Source of the DNA: Artocarpus heterophyllus
Taxonomy: Eukaryota; Streptophyta; Magnoliopsida; Rosales; Moraceae
Assembly: GCA_025403435.1 (NCBI GenBank)
Contig: CM046337.1
Location: forward strand, 8,309,015 to 8,373,014
Direction: 5' to 3'
Length of the DNA stretch: 64,000 bases
Shown: positions 9,499 to 20,372 of the stretch, one piece after another
Position numbering within the stretch: position 1 is the stretch's first letter
How the letters are laid out: every line of letters begins with the position of its first letter
Notes under the pieces: generated by a model
Told to the model about the DNA's origin: nothing
Seen by the model: the letters and a program-made list of their open reading frames with translations, nothing else
Database searches by the model: none
Translations under genes and position numbers: made by a program

Positions 9499-10970
9499 GA
9501 TGAGATGAAAGAAGAGTAAATAGAAAGGAAAAATTAAGATAGTAAATTGCAGAATCCTAGAATTCCTTCTTCTTTTAGAGGAAAAGAAGAATTTCTAATG
9601 AAAAAGAAGAGGATTTGCGATTTAGAGAGAAAATAACAAATTAAGAGAGAAAAAAAAATGAACTCGGAGAAATAAGCTCTTATGCACAGTAAACGTATAT
9701 GTAAACAATAATTAAACCACTGTATATGACACGTATAGAGACCACGTGGGAGAGACAGTGTGAATCAAACTGATTTAAGATTTGAACTAGGCCCAAATGT
9801 TCTAAGTTGAAAATGGTCAGGTTGTTTCGGGCCTTAACACATTTGGAACGAGTTAAATAACAAACATAAAATTGAAAACCAATTTGTATAAATCTTAAAC
9901 CCAATTCAAAGTCCACTATAGATAAAGTTAACTATAAACAACAAATCTAATTTAACGACAACAAGGATCTTCCTGAATGATATTTAAAATCATTTCATAA
10001 CAACATAATCCTCCAGCAACTCAAATAATTTTGTTTTAATCAAAACCTTATTGAACAATACATACACCCATATGTTATTCCTAATACTCAACATCTATCA
10101 ATGGATTCATCATCATTACTACCAAGGGTTTAGAATGTGACTAACCTTGAAATCAATACGATTTACGTCTTCCAACGTAGACCATATCAATGAACAAAGA
10201 CACTAGATGTTACTACTTAAGAACATCTACAATCCCCACAATTCTACTCATACAATATATAATTTCCTCATATAACAAAACCTTAGGTAACCAAAAGATT
10301 CACTGATACACTTAAATACAATGTACGTAACAAAATATTCCAATTTTGAGATTCATGCATTCTAGACTTTACACAGTCTCAACAGACCAAAAGTCTAACA
10401 TTTATCTCTCTCATGATTCAATACCATGATTCCCAACTTATATCATATTCCTCAAATATATAGAACTTTTAAGAAAAGACATTGACACTTATGTGCTCCA
10501 TCGAATCCACACATAATCATTACTTAGGTTTGAATCAATTACGAAAAATTTGGCATATCTATGCCAAACTTTAAAATCAATAAATCAAGCCTTATATTTC
10601 TTATTGTTTTTCACGAAACAAAAGGCTTTTAAATCCTCGTATCTATACGAATTTCTCATCGTTTATATGAATTAGATATGCTTATAGATCCAAATATTAT
10701 ACGAATCTCTCATAAGCATTCTACTTATAAACTCATTCCATATAATTATCATTCCCTTATAACTATTAATACTTTCCTTCAATATAATTATTGTACTCAT
10801 ATAACTATTGATATTTTCATTCTATGGCCTTTCCATGTTACATCCTTCTAGACTGTATAAATCAATGTGAAGGTTCATTTTGATGATGACAATGAAAATT
10901 CAGCTTCAAAACCATCTCAAAAATATATTTTTTTAAAGTGGTGCTACACTCCCTAGGTTAACCGAACCTA
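9499..10970 (-). other. Leader of the LOG-carrying element, non-coding
   Basis: Nearly 1.5 kb between the primer site and the first cargo ORF. AT-rich with frequent stops in all frames, and no gag-like sequence. In autonomous relatives this position would hold gag. Confidence 0.6.
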
Positions 10971-10983
10971 GGCTCTGATACCA
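10971..10983 (-). other. Primer binding site (initiator tRNA-Met), LOG-carrying element
   Basis: Minus strand TGGTATCAGAGCC, complementary to the 3' end of plant initiator tRNA-Met, seven bases inside the 5' LTR. Confidence 0.88.
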
Positions 10984-10990
10984 AAAATTC

Positions 10991-13352
10991 TGTAACGCCC
11001 CTTTATGGGGGTTAACAGTTTTTAATGAGATAAAATAAAAATAAATAATAAAAGTAAAACCTTAAAGATTAAAATTTGCCCGGGACTTAAATGAAAACTC
11101 TCAACTCAAAAATAAAAATATAAACGACAAATAAACCACAGTTTTAATGTAGCACCTTAAATTTAATAATATAAACTGTTGTCATCATCATTTTAACCCT
11201 CAACACATTGTAATACAGTCACAGAAAGTAACAATTGATGCTTACATTATCATGAAGAACATTCTCAACAATTGAAGCAGTCCCAATGTAATATAGCTAC
11301 ATCACTTCCTCAACTATATTTCTCGTAGCCACCTCACACTTAGTGAGTCCTGAAAAGATATAAACATAAGGGAATGAGCAACACTATGCTCAGTAGAGAA
11401 AGCCATTACCCACCTTTAGGTTTTTATCATTACCACATTAAAATCTGCATGGTTAGTAAGTCACATCATATTCCAGATTATGAGGTTTATTATGATCACA
11501 TCTTATGGATACCGTAGTTAATCATTACCAAGTGTCATAATTACACATTTATACAAATATTACCAATCATCATTGTTCCTAGGTATCCATGTTAAATTGA
11601 GTATCACTCAACTCATCGAAACCCAAATGGGCGCACTTGATCACCCTATAAACATTCCAAGGGTGTTCCGGTGAGGGGACATCAAGCCCCGAGTCCTCAC
11701 CAAATCGATTCCTGTACAGTGTGTTCTGGGACTTTCAACCCAAGGAAGCGTCATCGCCTTCCCCCTATTTTACCTTTTAGGGTATTCATGCCCAAGGACG
11801 TAACCGTCGCCCTCTTCATGTCTCACAATTTCTCTATATTGAATCATTATCAATAGAGTTAGTTTTCCTAACCATGCTTCTCAATTTATAACATGTGTCA
11901 ATTCATTATGTTCCTCGCCGTACAATACAAGACGAGTCCATGTCATAGTTTCATATGTGATAATCATATAATATCAGTTCAACATAGATATATATATTGC
12001 GGCAAAACAATCAATTTTAATTCTATAAAAACCTTACAAAAGATGAGTAATAGAATCCCTACCTTTCAAGCTTATCAACAATCTTTTAATCCTGGAATCA
12101 GTTAACGTTAGCTCCATACTCCCTTGATCCTAAGGCGTGCATAAGGACAATTAAAACTAAAGCACAACATACAACTACATTCATAAATAAATCATGTGTA
12201 AACCTATCTTACTAGTATGCCATTAAAGCTTTTATATAAATCTCTTTTGAATACCACAGTAAACAATTTTTGTCTTAACACAATCTAAAATGTGAACAAG
12301 TAATCTATATGTTTTAGTCCCTAATAAGATTCATCAATCACTTAGGATAATATTGGAAGGGTTGCAAGACATTAAAGAATTAGGTGGTGAGCAAAGATGG
12401 GTTCTTGGTTCAGGTTAGCAGCTGGTATACCATAACAAACTGGCAGATTTACTAGTTTCCAATACAAAAATTGAATAATTCTTAGAAAATAAAATACAAC
12501 TCCGATTTAGGTTTATGATAGCTCGTTAGAAAGCCTAGGATGCTACTTTTCAAATATGCAAACCAATTCATAAAATTCATTTTAATTTAATCTTAGAATT
12601 TCAAGAAATAACCACTGCCCATAGAGGTATTGCAAAGTTTAACAATATAAATGTTCTGTCTAGGGCATATACACTTAGACTTCATACATATGCTCCAAAA
12701 TAGCAACAAACATATACTTAGGTTTAAGAACGCAAATTTGAATAATCCTTTAGTATAAAAGAAAATTTATAAATGAAAGACTAAATTTGTTCATAAGATT
12801 CTAACCTCGGATTATGGTTAGTTGGAAGCTTGAAATGGCTTCAAAACAGGTTCCTTTACTTCGGTATGATTGAAATTCTTGCTCAAATGGAGGTGATGGT
12901 GGCTGATTTTTATGGCTGCCTTGAAGAAGTTCTCTAAGTATTTTGCTTCAGCAAAGAAATGAGAAGAAGAGTGTGGGAACCGTGGAAGAGAAAGGAAGAA
13001 AAGATGAAGTCTTTGAAAAGAAGTGATAGAAACAATTATAGAGGAGACATGTTGAAGCATGTCACGGAGGAAATAAAGAAAATGAGGGTCAAGAGTAGTT
13101 GGAAAAGATATCCTTATGTCTCATCTAAAGACTTTAACACACATAATGCCAATATGACATTTTTGAGATTTATTAGAAGTTCTAAGGCTTTTTAAGTAAT
13201 CATACTAAATAAATATAGGAGAATTTTAGAAAATTTAAAAATAGATAAAAATAAATATTTTAAAATAAATTTAAATGAAGCAATTTTTTTTTTATACATT
13301 AAAAATTAATTTAATTACCTCAATACCCGTTAGGAGAATAACGGGTGTCACA
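10991..13352 (-). repeat. 5' LTR of LOG-carrying element, copy 1
   Basis: 2362 bp, the same length as its partner at 4368-6729 and differing at about three positions by eye. Terminates with CA at 13351-13352, directly followed by the duplication aatac. Confidence 0.95.
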
Positions 13353-13357
13353 AATAC

Positions 13358-14225
13358 TCACCTGATAGCTATTGTTGTACGCGAACTTCGCCAGATGCAA
13401 ATATTTCTTCCAATTCCTGTTGAAGTCTAATGCACAGGCACGCAACATATCCTCGAGAATCTGAATAACCCGCACAGACTGCCCATCAGTCTGAGGATGA
13501 AACGTTGTATTGAAGTTCAAATCCATACCTAAAGCCTCCTAAAAACTCCTCCAGTACTTAGCATTAAACCTGGTGTCTCGATCAGAAGTGATGGACAAAG
13601 GAACTCCATGCAACCTCACTATGTTCTACAGATACAAATCCTCGAGAATCCTCCTCGAACATGTCGACCTGAACGGAATGAAATGCACCGATTTCGTCAA
13701 CCTGTCGACCACGACCCAAACTGCATCATGCCGCTGCTCCGTCCTTGACAAATTTGTGAGAAAATCCATCGTCACATGCTCTCATTTTCACCCTGGAACA
13801 GGAAGCGGCTGAAGCTGACCTGCAGGCTTTCGATGCTCGGCTTTCACCTGAAGACACGTCGTACACTTGGCCACGTACTCTCGAACATTTTCTTCATGCC
13901 TCTCCATCAATATTGCCTCTTCAAATCACGATACATCTTTGTGCTTCCTGGATGAATAGCGAACTGAGACCTATGAGCTTCGTCCAAAAAGGCTTTCGTC
14001 ACCTCTGCGATAGCTGGAACTGCAAGACGCTCCCGAAAATACAACGATCCATCTGCATGAACTCTCCATTCTTTAAACCGCTCTCCGTTCTAAATCTGTG
14101 TCCAAATCCCCTACAAATGCTGATCCTACCACTGATTTTGCTTTACCATCTGAACAAGAGCTGGGGTCGCTTCCACATGATATACCAAAACTCGATCATA
14201 GCCTTCATGGTACCGTAACCCATAC
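13358..14225 (-). pseudogene. Chromovirus integrase core (degenerate)
   Basis: Minus strand. A zinc-binding remnant YVAKCTTCLQVKAEH lies near 13830-13880, then VVVDRLTKSVHF and SDRDTRF around the first two catalytic aspartates, then HPQTDGQSVRVIQ near 13440-13500. The usual glutamate after GQS/T is replaced by valine, so the DDE triad is incomplete. Several in-frame stops lie between 13530 and 14220. The core is cut at 13357 by the nested element and resumes at 4362. Confidence 0.85.
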
Positions 14226-14819
14226 TCACTCTGTCGTATCCCTGCTCCAGTCCTCAAGAGCCAAACAAGCGAGAATCCCTAAAGACTTCCTACTAAGCGC
14301 GTCTGCGACTACATTAGCTTTCCCAGGATGATACTGCAACGCAAAATCATAATCCTTCATATACTCTATCCATCTCCGCTGCCTCAAATTAAGATCCCTT
14401 TGAGTGAACAAATACCTCAAACTCTTATGATTGGAGAAGACCTGAAATGTTGCTCCATACAAATAACACCTCCAAATCTTCAGCGCGTAGATCACTACCA
14501 TGAGCTCCAAGTCATGAGTAGGATAATTCCGCTCGTCAGGTTGTAGCTGTCTCGATCCGTACGCAACCACACATCCATGCTGCATCAACAGGCATCCAAG
14601 TCTGCACCCTGAAGCATCTGCGTAAACCTCATACGGCTCGTCACTATTAGGAATAACCAACACTAAGGCTGAAGTCAACCGGTTCTTCAATTCCTGGAAA
14701 GCAAACTCACATTCTTCATCCCACTCAAACCTGACATTTTTCTTGATCAATCTCGTCAACGGGGCTGTAATCTTTAAAAAATCCTTTACTAATTTCCTGT
14801 AATAACCAGCAAGACCCAA
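14226..14819 (-). pseudogene. Chromovirus RNase H domain
   Basis: Minus-strand open stretch of about 197 codons following the RT thumb/connection ([15 protein letters not shown]). RNase H features: [13 protein letters not shown] with the first catalytic aspartate, [15 protein letters not shown] with the glutamate, and ALSRKS at the end. The third acidic position, normally in TDHKSL, reads SNHKSL, so a catalytic aspartate is lost. Same frame as the RT upstream. Confidence 0.9.
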
Positions 14820-15696
14820 GAAGCTGTGAATCCTCGCTACATTCCTCGGTCGTTCTCATTCCACTATGGCTTCAATCTTAGACGGATCCACAAAAATACC
14901 ATGCTCATAGATGCCATGACCTAGAAATTTGACCTCAGTCAACCAAAACTCACATTTTTCCCTCTTGGCATACAACTAGTGTTTTCGCAGAGTCTGAAGC
15001 ACGATTCAGAGATGCTGCTCATGCTCCTCCCAAGTCTTAGAATACACTAGAATGTCATCGATGAACACGATCATAAACTGATCCAGATACGGCATAAATA
15101 TCTTGTTCATCAAGTCCATGAAAGCTGCCGGAGCATTCGTCAACCCAAACGACATAACCAGAAACTCAAAATGTCCATACCGGGTCCTAAAAGCTGTCTT
15201 GGGAATATCCTCTTCCTTAATCCTAAGCTGATGGTACCCTAAACGCAAATCAATCTTTGAGAAGTACCGCGAACCTCCCAACTGATCAAACAACTCGTCG
15301 ATCCTAGGCAAGGGATACTTATTCTTCACTGTAACATGATTCAGCTGTCGATAATCTACACACAACCTTAGAGTCCCATCATGTTTCTTAGCAAACAAAA
15401 CCGATACTCCCCACGAAGATATGCTATTCTGAATATACCCTTTATCAGCAAGCTCCTGAAGTTACTTCCTCAATTCTTTCATTTCTGTCGGCGCCATCTG
15501 ATAAGGTGCTATAGAAATCGGTGCTGTCCCTGGAAACAACTCAATACCAAACTCGATTTTCTGATGCGGTGCTAATCCTGGCAACTCATCGGGGAAGACA
15601 TCCTTGAACTCATCAACCACCGAAATCGCTACACTTCCTCTCAAAGCATAGGGCTCGCACTCTAGATTCGTAAGAAAAGCACAACAAACCAGATTT
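14820..15696 (-). pseudogene. Chromovirus reverse transcriptase
   Basis: Minus strand, in one frame with protease and RNase H. VDEFKDVFPDELPGLAP opens the region at about 15620. [40 protein letters not shown] and the active-site FIDD (15054-15065, in [10 protein letters not shown]) follow, then the connection [12 protein letters not shown]. Premature stops: TAA at 15462-15464, TGA near 15004 and TAG near 14980. Function is lost although most motifs remain readable. Confidence 0.93.
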
Positions 15697-16080
15697 CTTC
15701 ACCCTCTTAGACACGACTTTATGAGACGCTCACTCATTAACCAATCACCACCACCTTGGTAGGTGATCATCGTCCCCCTATCAGACACTAGGGTTACTTT
15801 TTTAAGTTGGCAGTCCACAACTGCATTATACCTGGACAACCAGTCCATCTCTAGAATTACATCATATGAGCTCATGAGGAGTATAATCAAATCACTTGTC
15901 AAAATCTCATCCCCAATCTTTATTTTACAAGATTTACATACACAATTCACACACACCAGCCCCAAGGGAGAGGTTATGACTAGGGGTTCATTAAACTCTT
16001 CTATATCTAATCCCAAGGCATGTACAAAAGAACTCGAAATGAGAGAATGAGAGGCACCTGTATCAAATAAACGTGAGCTA
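15697..16080 (-). pseudogene. Chromovirus aspartic protease
   Basis: Minus strand. The active-site sequence LFDTGASHSLI lies at about 16035-16070, followed by VILEMDWLSRYNAVVDC at 15830-15880, the flap-side motif of gypsy proteases. The upstream Gag-side frame (GTILVSHSLAHV) enters one base out of phase at about 16068-16075, consistent with loss of one T in a T-run. This is a frameshift on top of the point stops. Confidence 0.85.
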
Positions 16081-17000
16081 ACGAGTGAGAAACTAAGATC
16101 GTACCATCGACAACCGCGTTATTGGTCTGAGAATCTGAACCTCTAGATGCCATTGCATGAACCTGCACTAGTGCCTTTCCTTTTCCTCTACCAACATTGC
16201 TGGGTCCTGGATTATTCTGCCAATACTGCTGAGATGGAGACGACTGCATATTAGCTACACTCGGCGCTCGATACTAAGGGACGCTACGCTGGAAATGCTA
16301 TGACTGCTGCCCTCGTACCAGATATGAAAACTACTGAGGAGAGAACTGAGGATACTGCAACTGCGGATACTGTTGAGGCGGAGGTAGGGTCTGAGGCTGA
16401 GACTGACGATTGGCATCTTCTCCGGTCTGAGATCCAAGACGGGCACTCCTAATCGGGCAATTCCTCTTGATGTGTCCTGGCTGCTGACAAAAATGACAAT
16501 GGAAGCTGTAGGGATTGTTGTGCCTGCTACCAGACAAACTGCTACTACCACTGTTCGCGCCACCCTACTTGTTCTTCCCCAGAGTTGGACGGCTATTGGT
16601 ACTCTTCCTACCGCTCCTCTGTGATCCTCCTGAAGCCTTCGCTCGATCCTTACAATACTGCGCATAATCATTCTCTACTGATATTGTTGACGACACAAGC
16701 TCTCCAAAACTCCTAAGTCACAAAGCAACCACCTGTCGCTGAATAGGAGCCTTCAGCTCTTCCTGAAACTTAATGCACTTCTCACGTTTCGATGCCACTG
16801 CTAATGGAGCAAACCTAGCCAACTCATTAAATCTTGCCTCATATTCTCGAATTGACAAATCACCCTGCTACAATCTGTAGAACTCAGCTGCCTTCTGATC
16901 TCTATATCCCTACAAAAAATACCGGTCATAGAACAGCTCATCGAATCTGTCCCAACTGATATCGCCACTGCGTTCCAAACGCTTAGCTTGTTTCCACCAA
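16081..17000 (-). pseudogene. Chromovirus gag, 3' part with zinc knuckle
   Basis: Minus strand. Starts directly after the nested solo LTR with NWWKQAKRLERSGD (the conserved WW of Ty3-gypsy gag), then REYEARFNELARFAP, and a zinc knuckle CHFCQQPGHIKRNC (Cx2Cx4Hx4C, 16457-16498), followed by a Q/P-rich tail. In-frame stops lie at 16910-16912, 16868-16870, 16718-16720 and 16565-16567, with more between 16260 and 16335. Three of the four are TAG and one is TGA, all one C-to-T change away from CAG or CGA. Confidence 0.88.
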
Positions 17001-17005
17001 TTATT
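17001..17005. repeat. Target site duplication of nested solo LTR (ttatt), left copy
   Basis: ttatt at 17001-17005 compares with gtatt at 19960-19964, four of five matching. The gag frame reads through once the insertion is removed. Confidence 0.6.
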
Positions 17006-17269
17006 TGTAACGCCCGCCTATTTCATGTAACGAACCACGTTAAATTAGTAATGTTAATAAGGAATGTTATTAATAATAACGTTATATGATTTGATATGTG
17101 ATGTGCATGTTACTAACTTTTTATGACAAATTTTGTGACAGGTGACGACCACATGAGATCGTTGTGCTCTAGTGTTCATGTGAAATTTTAAGCATATGTT
17201 TATTTATGATGCAATATATGATTATTTATGATGCAATGATGTATGAATGTTTTATGTTATGGCATTTAA

Positions 17270-17410
17270 TGGCAGATCGGTAGGCCGAACTTTTAAGCTC
17301 GGCAGGCCAAACTTCTTGCCCGAGAACGGCAGGCCGAAGAACCTCACCGGCAGGCCGAACTTGCTGGAACCGACAGGCCAAAGGAGAAAACCGGCAGGCC
17401 GAACATAGCT
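17270..17410. repeat. Array of GGCAGGCCGAAC-like motifs
   Basis: Five to six copies of a short motif near GGCAGGCCGAA(C/G) with spacers of variable length. The reverse complement, TTCGGCCTGCC, recurs at 19462-19612 and in both chromovirus LTRs. Confidence 0.7.
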
Positions 17411-19461
17411 GACGAACAGTCAGCAGAAATCTCTCCAAAATTATGGCTGAGTTAATTACATTAATTGGAGAATTAATATGATTAATTGGCATAATAATAG
17501 AATGTTTTTATCGGTTAAGGAAATTAAAGGATTTGACTTGTATTAATTTGTATTATTTTAAGAGGTTTTCTATTTTAAGAGGGAAAATTATGGTAGGATT
17601 GATGAAGTGATTTGACTTTCTTTTTCTTTCTCTTCTTTCCTTCCACGCCAACAGCCCTTAACAGTCAGAATTTTCTGACTTAATGAAGGGAATTGAATTC
17701 CCATAATGGTGTTTATTACGTAAAAATTTTAACGTTTCTTTTTTTTTATTATTTTCTCTCCTCTCACGCTTTCTCTCTCTCAAAAATTTCTGAGACGTAC
17801 TTTCATTTCTTTTCTTCTTCCCTTTCTCATGAAATTTCTCTCTCTCTCACGAAAATTTTCTGAGTACATTGAAAGAAAAATCTTATTTCGATGGTTAATT
17901 CAAGGATTTTGAGAAGAAACTTCAAGGTATGAATTTAGCTTTCTTTGGTATTTTTGAAAAGAAATTCTTCTCCTCGTTTCGTCTACAATATCTTTCTATA
18001 GGTATTGTGTTTTGTCTCGAAATTTTAAATGTGATGTTATGCATATATGTTATGTGGTGCTTTCTAATTTCATGTCATATGAATGTTTTATGAAAATATG
18101 ATATTTCTATCTTCTACCCTCACAGTAATATGTTACTGTATAATTTTAAAAGTATGAAAAATGTAATGATTATTCAAGGGGTAAAAATGATGTTTTCATA
18201 AAAAAAAAATTGTTATAATATGCATATGTATGAGTATGATAGATGAAAGTGTTTTATTTATATGTTATGAAATGTTATGTATGTTTAAAAGATTTTATAA
18301 TAACAAAATAATTTCATGCATGATAATATGATGCTTGTATGGAGTTTTAAATTTAAATATAAATATATTAATTGTTCAAAAATGTTTTATTTAAAAGATA
18401 ATTATATTCAAAATGTATGGTTTGTTTTATATGCTTAAGGTAATTTTTATGATTTAAGAAAAATCATAATAACATGTTTATGTGATGACGATTTTATGGT
18501 TATGAATTATGTTTATAATATGAGATGAGTGTATGGATAGTTCATGATAAGTTTTGATTTTTATTGCATCTTTAAATGATAAATGACATGAACACTCAAG
18601 GAAGCGATCACATCAAGACCGCGGCGTCGTCACCAAGTGCATTCTTAAGGTTAAGTAAGCTATCGATAAGGTAAGTACAATCTCACCTGCAACATGACAC
18701 CTTTTACAAGGATTGATGATATGTTTTACAAGGATATTCATGATGAATTTATGATGATTTTTCCTTAAAGGATTTCTTATGAAAGATTTTCATGATTTTA
18801 AATATATGCATGTATGATGATGACATGTTTCAAAGAATGAAAAGTATGTATATATGTATCACCTAATAAGTGTTGCACACCCAATGTTAAGAAATGTTAT
18901 GTTATGATGTCATATTTGGTTTGGGATTAGCTACCCTTCTCCTCTCATGACGGCGCGCCTATGATGATGTTTATGGTGCAACACTTAGGCCCTTAAGATA
19001 AAATGAATTAAGTTTTAAAATGGTTAACGTTACGAAAGATATGTTCTATGAAATTGTGCTTATGGCACTTTTATGATACGATGACAATGATGATGATGAT
19101 GCTGACGTTTATAAAATGTTTTAAATTGTGAGAATATATGTACTTACTAAGCTTTAGCTTAATCATGTTTTATATGTCATGTTGCAGATAAGGGTAAGAG
19201 AATCATGGACTAGGTGGAGGACATGGGAAGACGTGTGAGCAACATGAACGATGAATTGTAACTGGAAGCACGCCAAGAAAATGATTTTATGATTTAATAA
19301 AGTTTTATATATTTTTTGAACATATTTTTGTGTTAAGTTTTTAAGAACACTTATATTATGGTTTTATAAGTTATTTTCTTATGAATTATGAACTTCCGCT
19401 ATATTTTACGTAAAGTTAGTATGTTTAAAATTAAGTTTTCCAAAGGAATTTGGTCTCGGAC

Positions 19462-19612
19462 GGCCTGCCGAACTCTGTGGCCAGCCTGCTGAAGACCAGA
19501 AGTTCGGCCTGCCGATCGAATTTTTCGGCCTGCCGAACATGGATGAATTTTTAATCCGAGTTGCAAAGCCTCTGCCGGCCTGCCGGTTGGGGGAATTCTG
19601 GCCTGCCAAACT
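19462..19612. repeat. Array of TTCGGCCTGCCGAAC-like motifs
   Basis: Several copies of (T)TCGGCCTGCC(GAAC) with unequal spacing, inverted relative to 17270-17410. Open frames across it are compositional. Confidence 0.7.
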
Positions 19613-19959
19613 GTGGGACCAAATGGATTTCTAATGATGTGATGATCAAAGAGTTTTAATGTGATATTTTTATAAGTCATGATTTTACAACTTGGTATAT
19701 CTATTATATTAATATAAGTTCATGATTACTTTAGAATATAAATGAATAAATTTTATCATGGAATAAATTAAACAACGATTTTTGAAACAACAGTAAGTTA
19801 AAAAAAAACGTATGAATGGATCCTGGTAATGTAAGTTTAAGTACTTTTAAAATCAATAGATATGATTAAGTTTGATATTATTTATAATTTTAAAGTTTAT
19901 GCATGTACGAATGTAAGTATGTAACGACATCTGTGATATCCGAATTAAGGGGCGTTTTA

Positions 19960-20267
19960 GTATTAGCACCACCCTCGAACTTATATGCAGCAAATTCCAT
20001 ACAAAACTCATCAGGCACACCAAGGGTATCCAAATGCTTCACGATCGAATCTAGCCAATATTTTGCCAACTGCGGATCTCCATTACCATCAAAAGTTAGA
20101 ATAGACGCACGCCAAAATTTCTTAAAATACGTGTGCCGACGACCAACATCAGGATCCTCTAGTCTAGCCCTGGCTGTCATCTGTCGAAAAGCCGCAAACA
20201 TAGACCTCATCATACCCTCATCGTTTCTGAACTCGGCGTCAGCTGTCGAACGACGTCTATGTGCCAT
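19960..20267 (-). pseudogene. Chromovirus gag, 5' part
   Basis: Minus strand, ATG at 20267, about 85 bases inside the primer site. About 102 codons remain in frame before the nested insertion. The retrotransposon gag region is recognisable from LTFDGNGDPQLAKYWLDSI, LDTLGVPDEF and FAAYKFEGGA, and the frame continues at 17000. No stop was seen in this part. Confidence 0.85.
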
Positions 20268-20357
20268 TCTCTCACTTCTGAAAACAAAATTTGGACTGTC
20301 AGAGGTATTTCATTGGCATACCTATGTGTGCATAATTCTCAAGGTTCATAACCTTGA

Positions 20358-20369
20358 GCTCTGATACCA
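20358..20369 (-). other. Primer binding site (initiator tRNA-Met), chromovirus
   Basis: Minus strand TGGTATCAGAGC, three bases inside the 5' LTR. Twelve bases match the complement of the 3' end of initiator tRNA-Met, then the match ends. Confidence 0.88.
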
Positions 20370-20372
20370 TTC

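Larger units (their letters stand above)
4368..13352 (-). mobile_element. Complete non-autonomous LTR retrotransposon carrying a LOG-like ORF (copy 1)
   Basis: 8985-bp insertion in the integrase of the chromovirus with a perfect 5-bp duplication aatac. Two 2362-bp LTRs (4368-6729 and 10991-13352) enclose 4261 bp of internal DNA. A primer site matching initiator tRNA-Met (10971-10983) and a polypurine tract (6730-6744) put the sense direction on the minus strand. No gag, protease, reverse transcriptase, RNase H or integrase can be seen inside, so it must rely on another element. Cargo on the sense strand, in order: about 1.5 kb non-coding leader, a small basic cysteine-rich ORF pair (8978-9498), and a LOG-like ORF (7685-8374). 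I count three differences between its LTRs, so insertion was recent. A second copy starts at 59328. Confidence 0.93.
17006..19959. mobile_element. Probable solo LTR nested in gag, about 2.95 kb
   Basis: The gag frame stops at EGGAN (19961-19975) and resumes with NWWKQAKR at 17000, so this segment is an insertion. It starts TGTAACGCCC. Its other end, GGGGCGTTTTA, looks like a mutated GGGGCGTTACA, matching the LTR termini of the neighbouring families. No coding sequence or tRNA primer site was seen, and no internal direct repeat that would make it a full element. It carries two arrays of GGCAGGCCGAAC-like motifs in opposite orientation near its ends (17270-17410 and 19462-19612) and a CT-rich tract at 17615-17860. 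Orientation is uncertain. A large MITE or other non-coding element is the alternative. Confidence 0.7.

Noticed and set aside
13573..14546. Plus-strand frames of 70-100 residues over the pol region
   Set aside because: Antisense shadows of the degenerate integrase and RNase H.
19399..19680. 93-residue minus-strand frame in the nested solo LTR
   Set aside because: Produced by the GC-rich TTCGGCCTGCC motif array. No similarity to known proteins that I can see.
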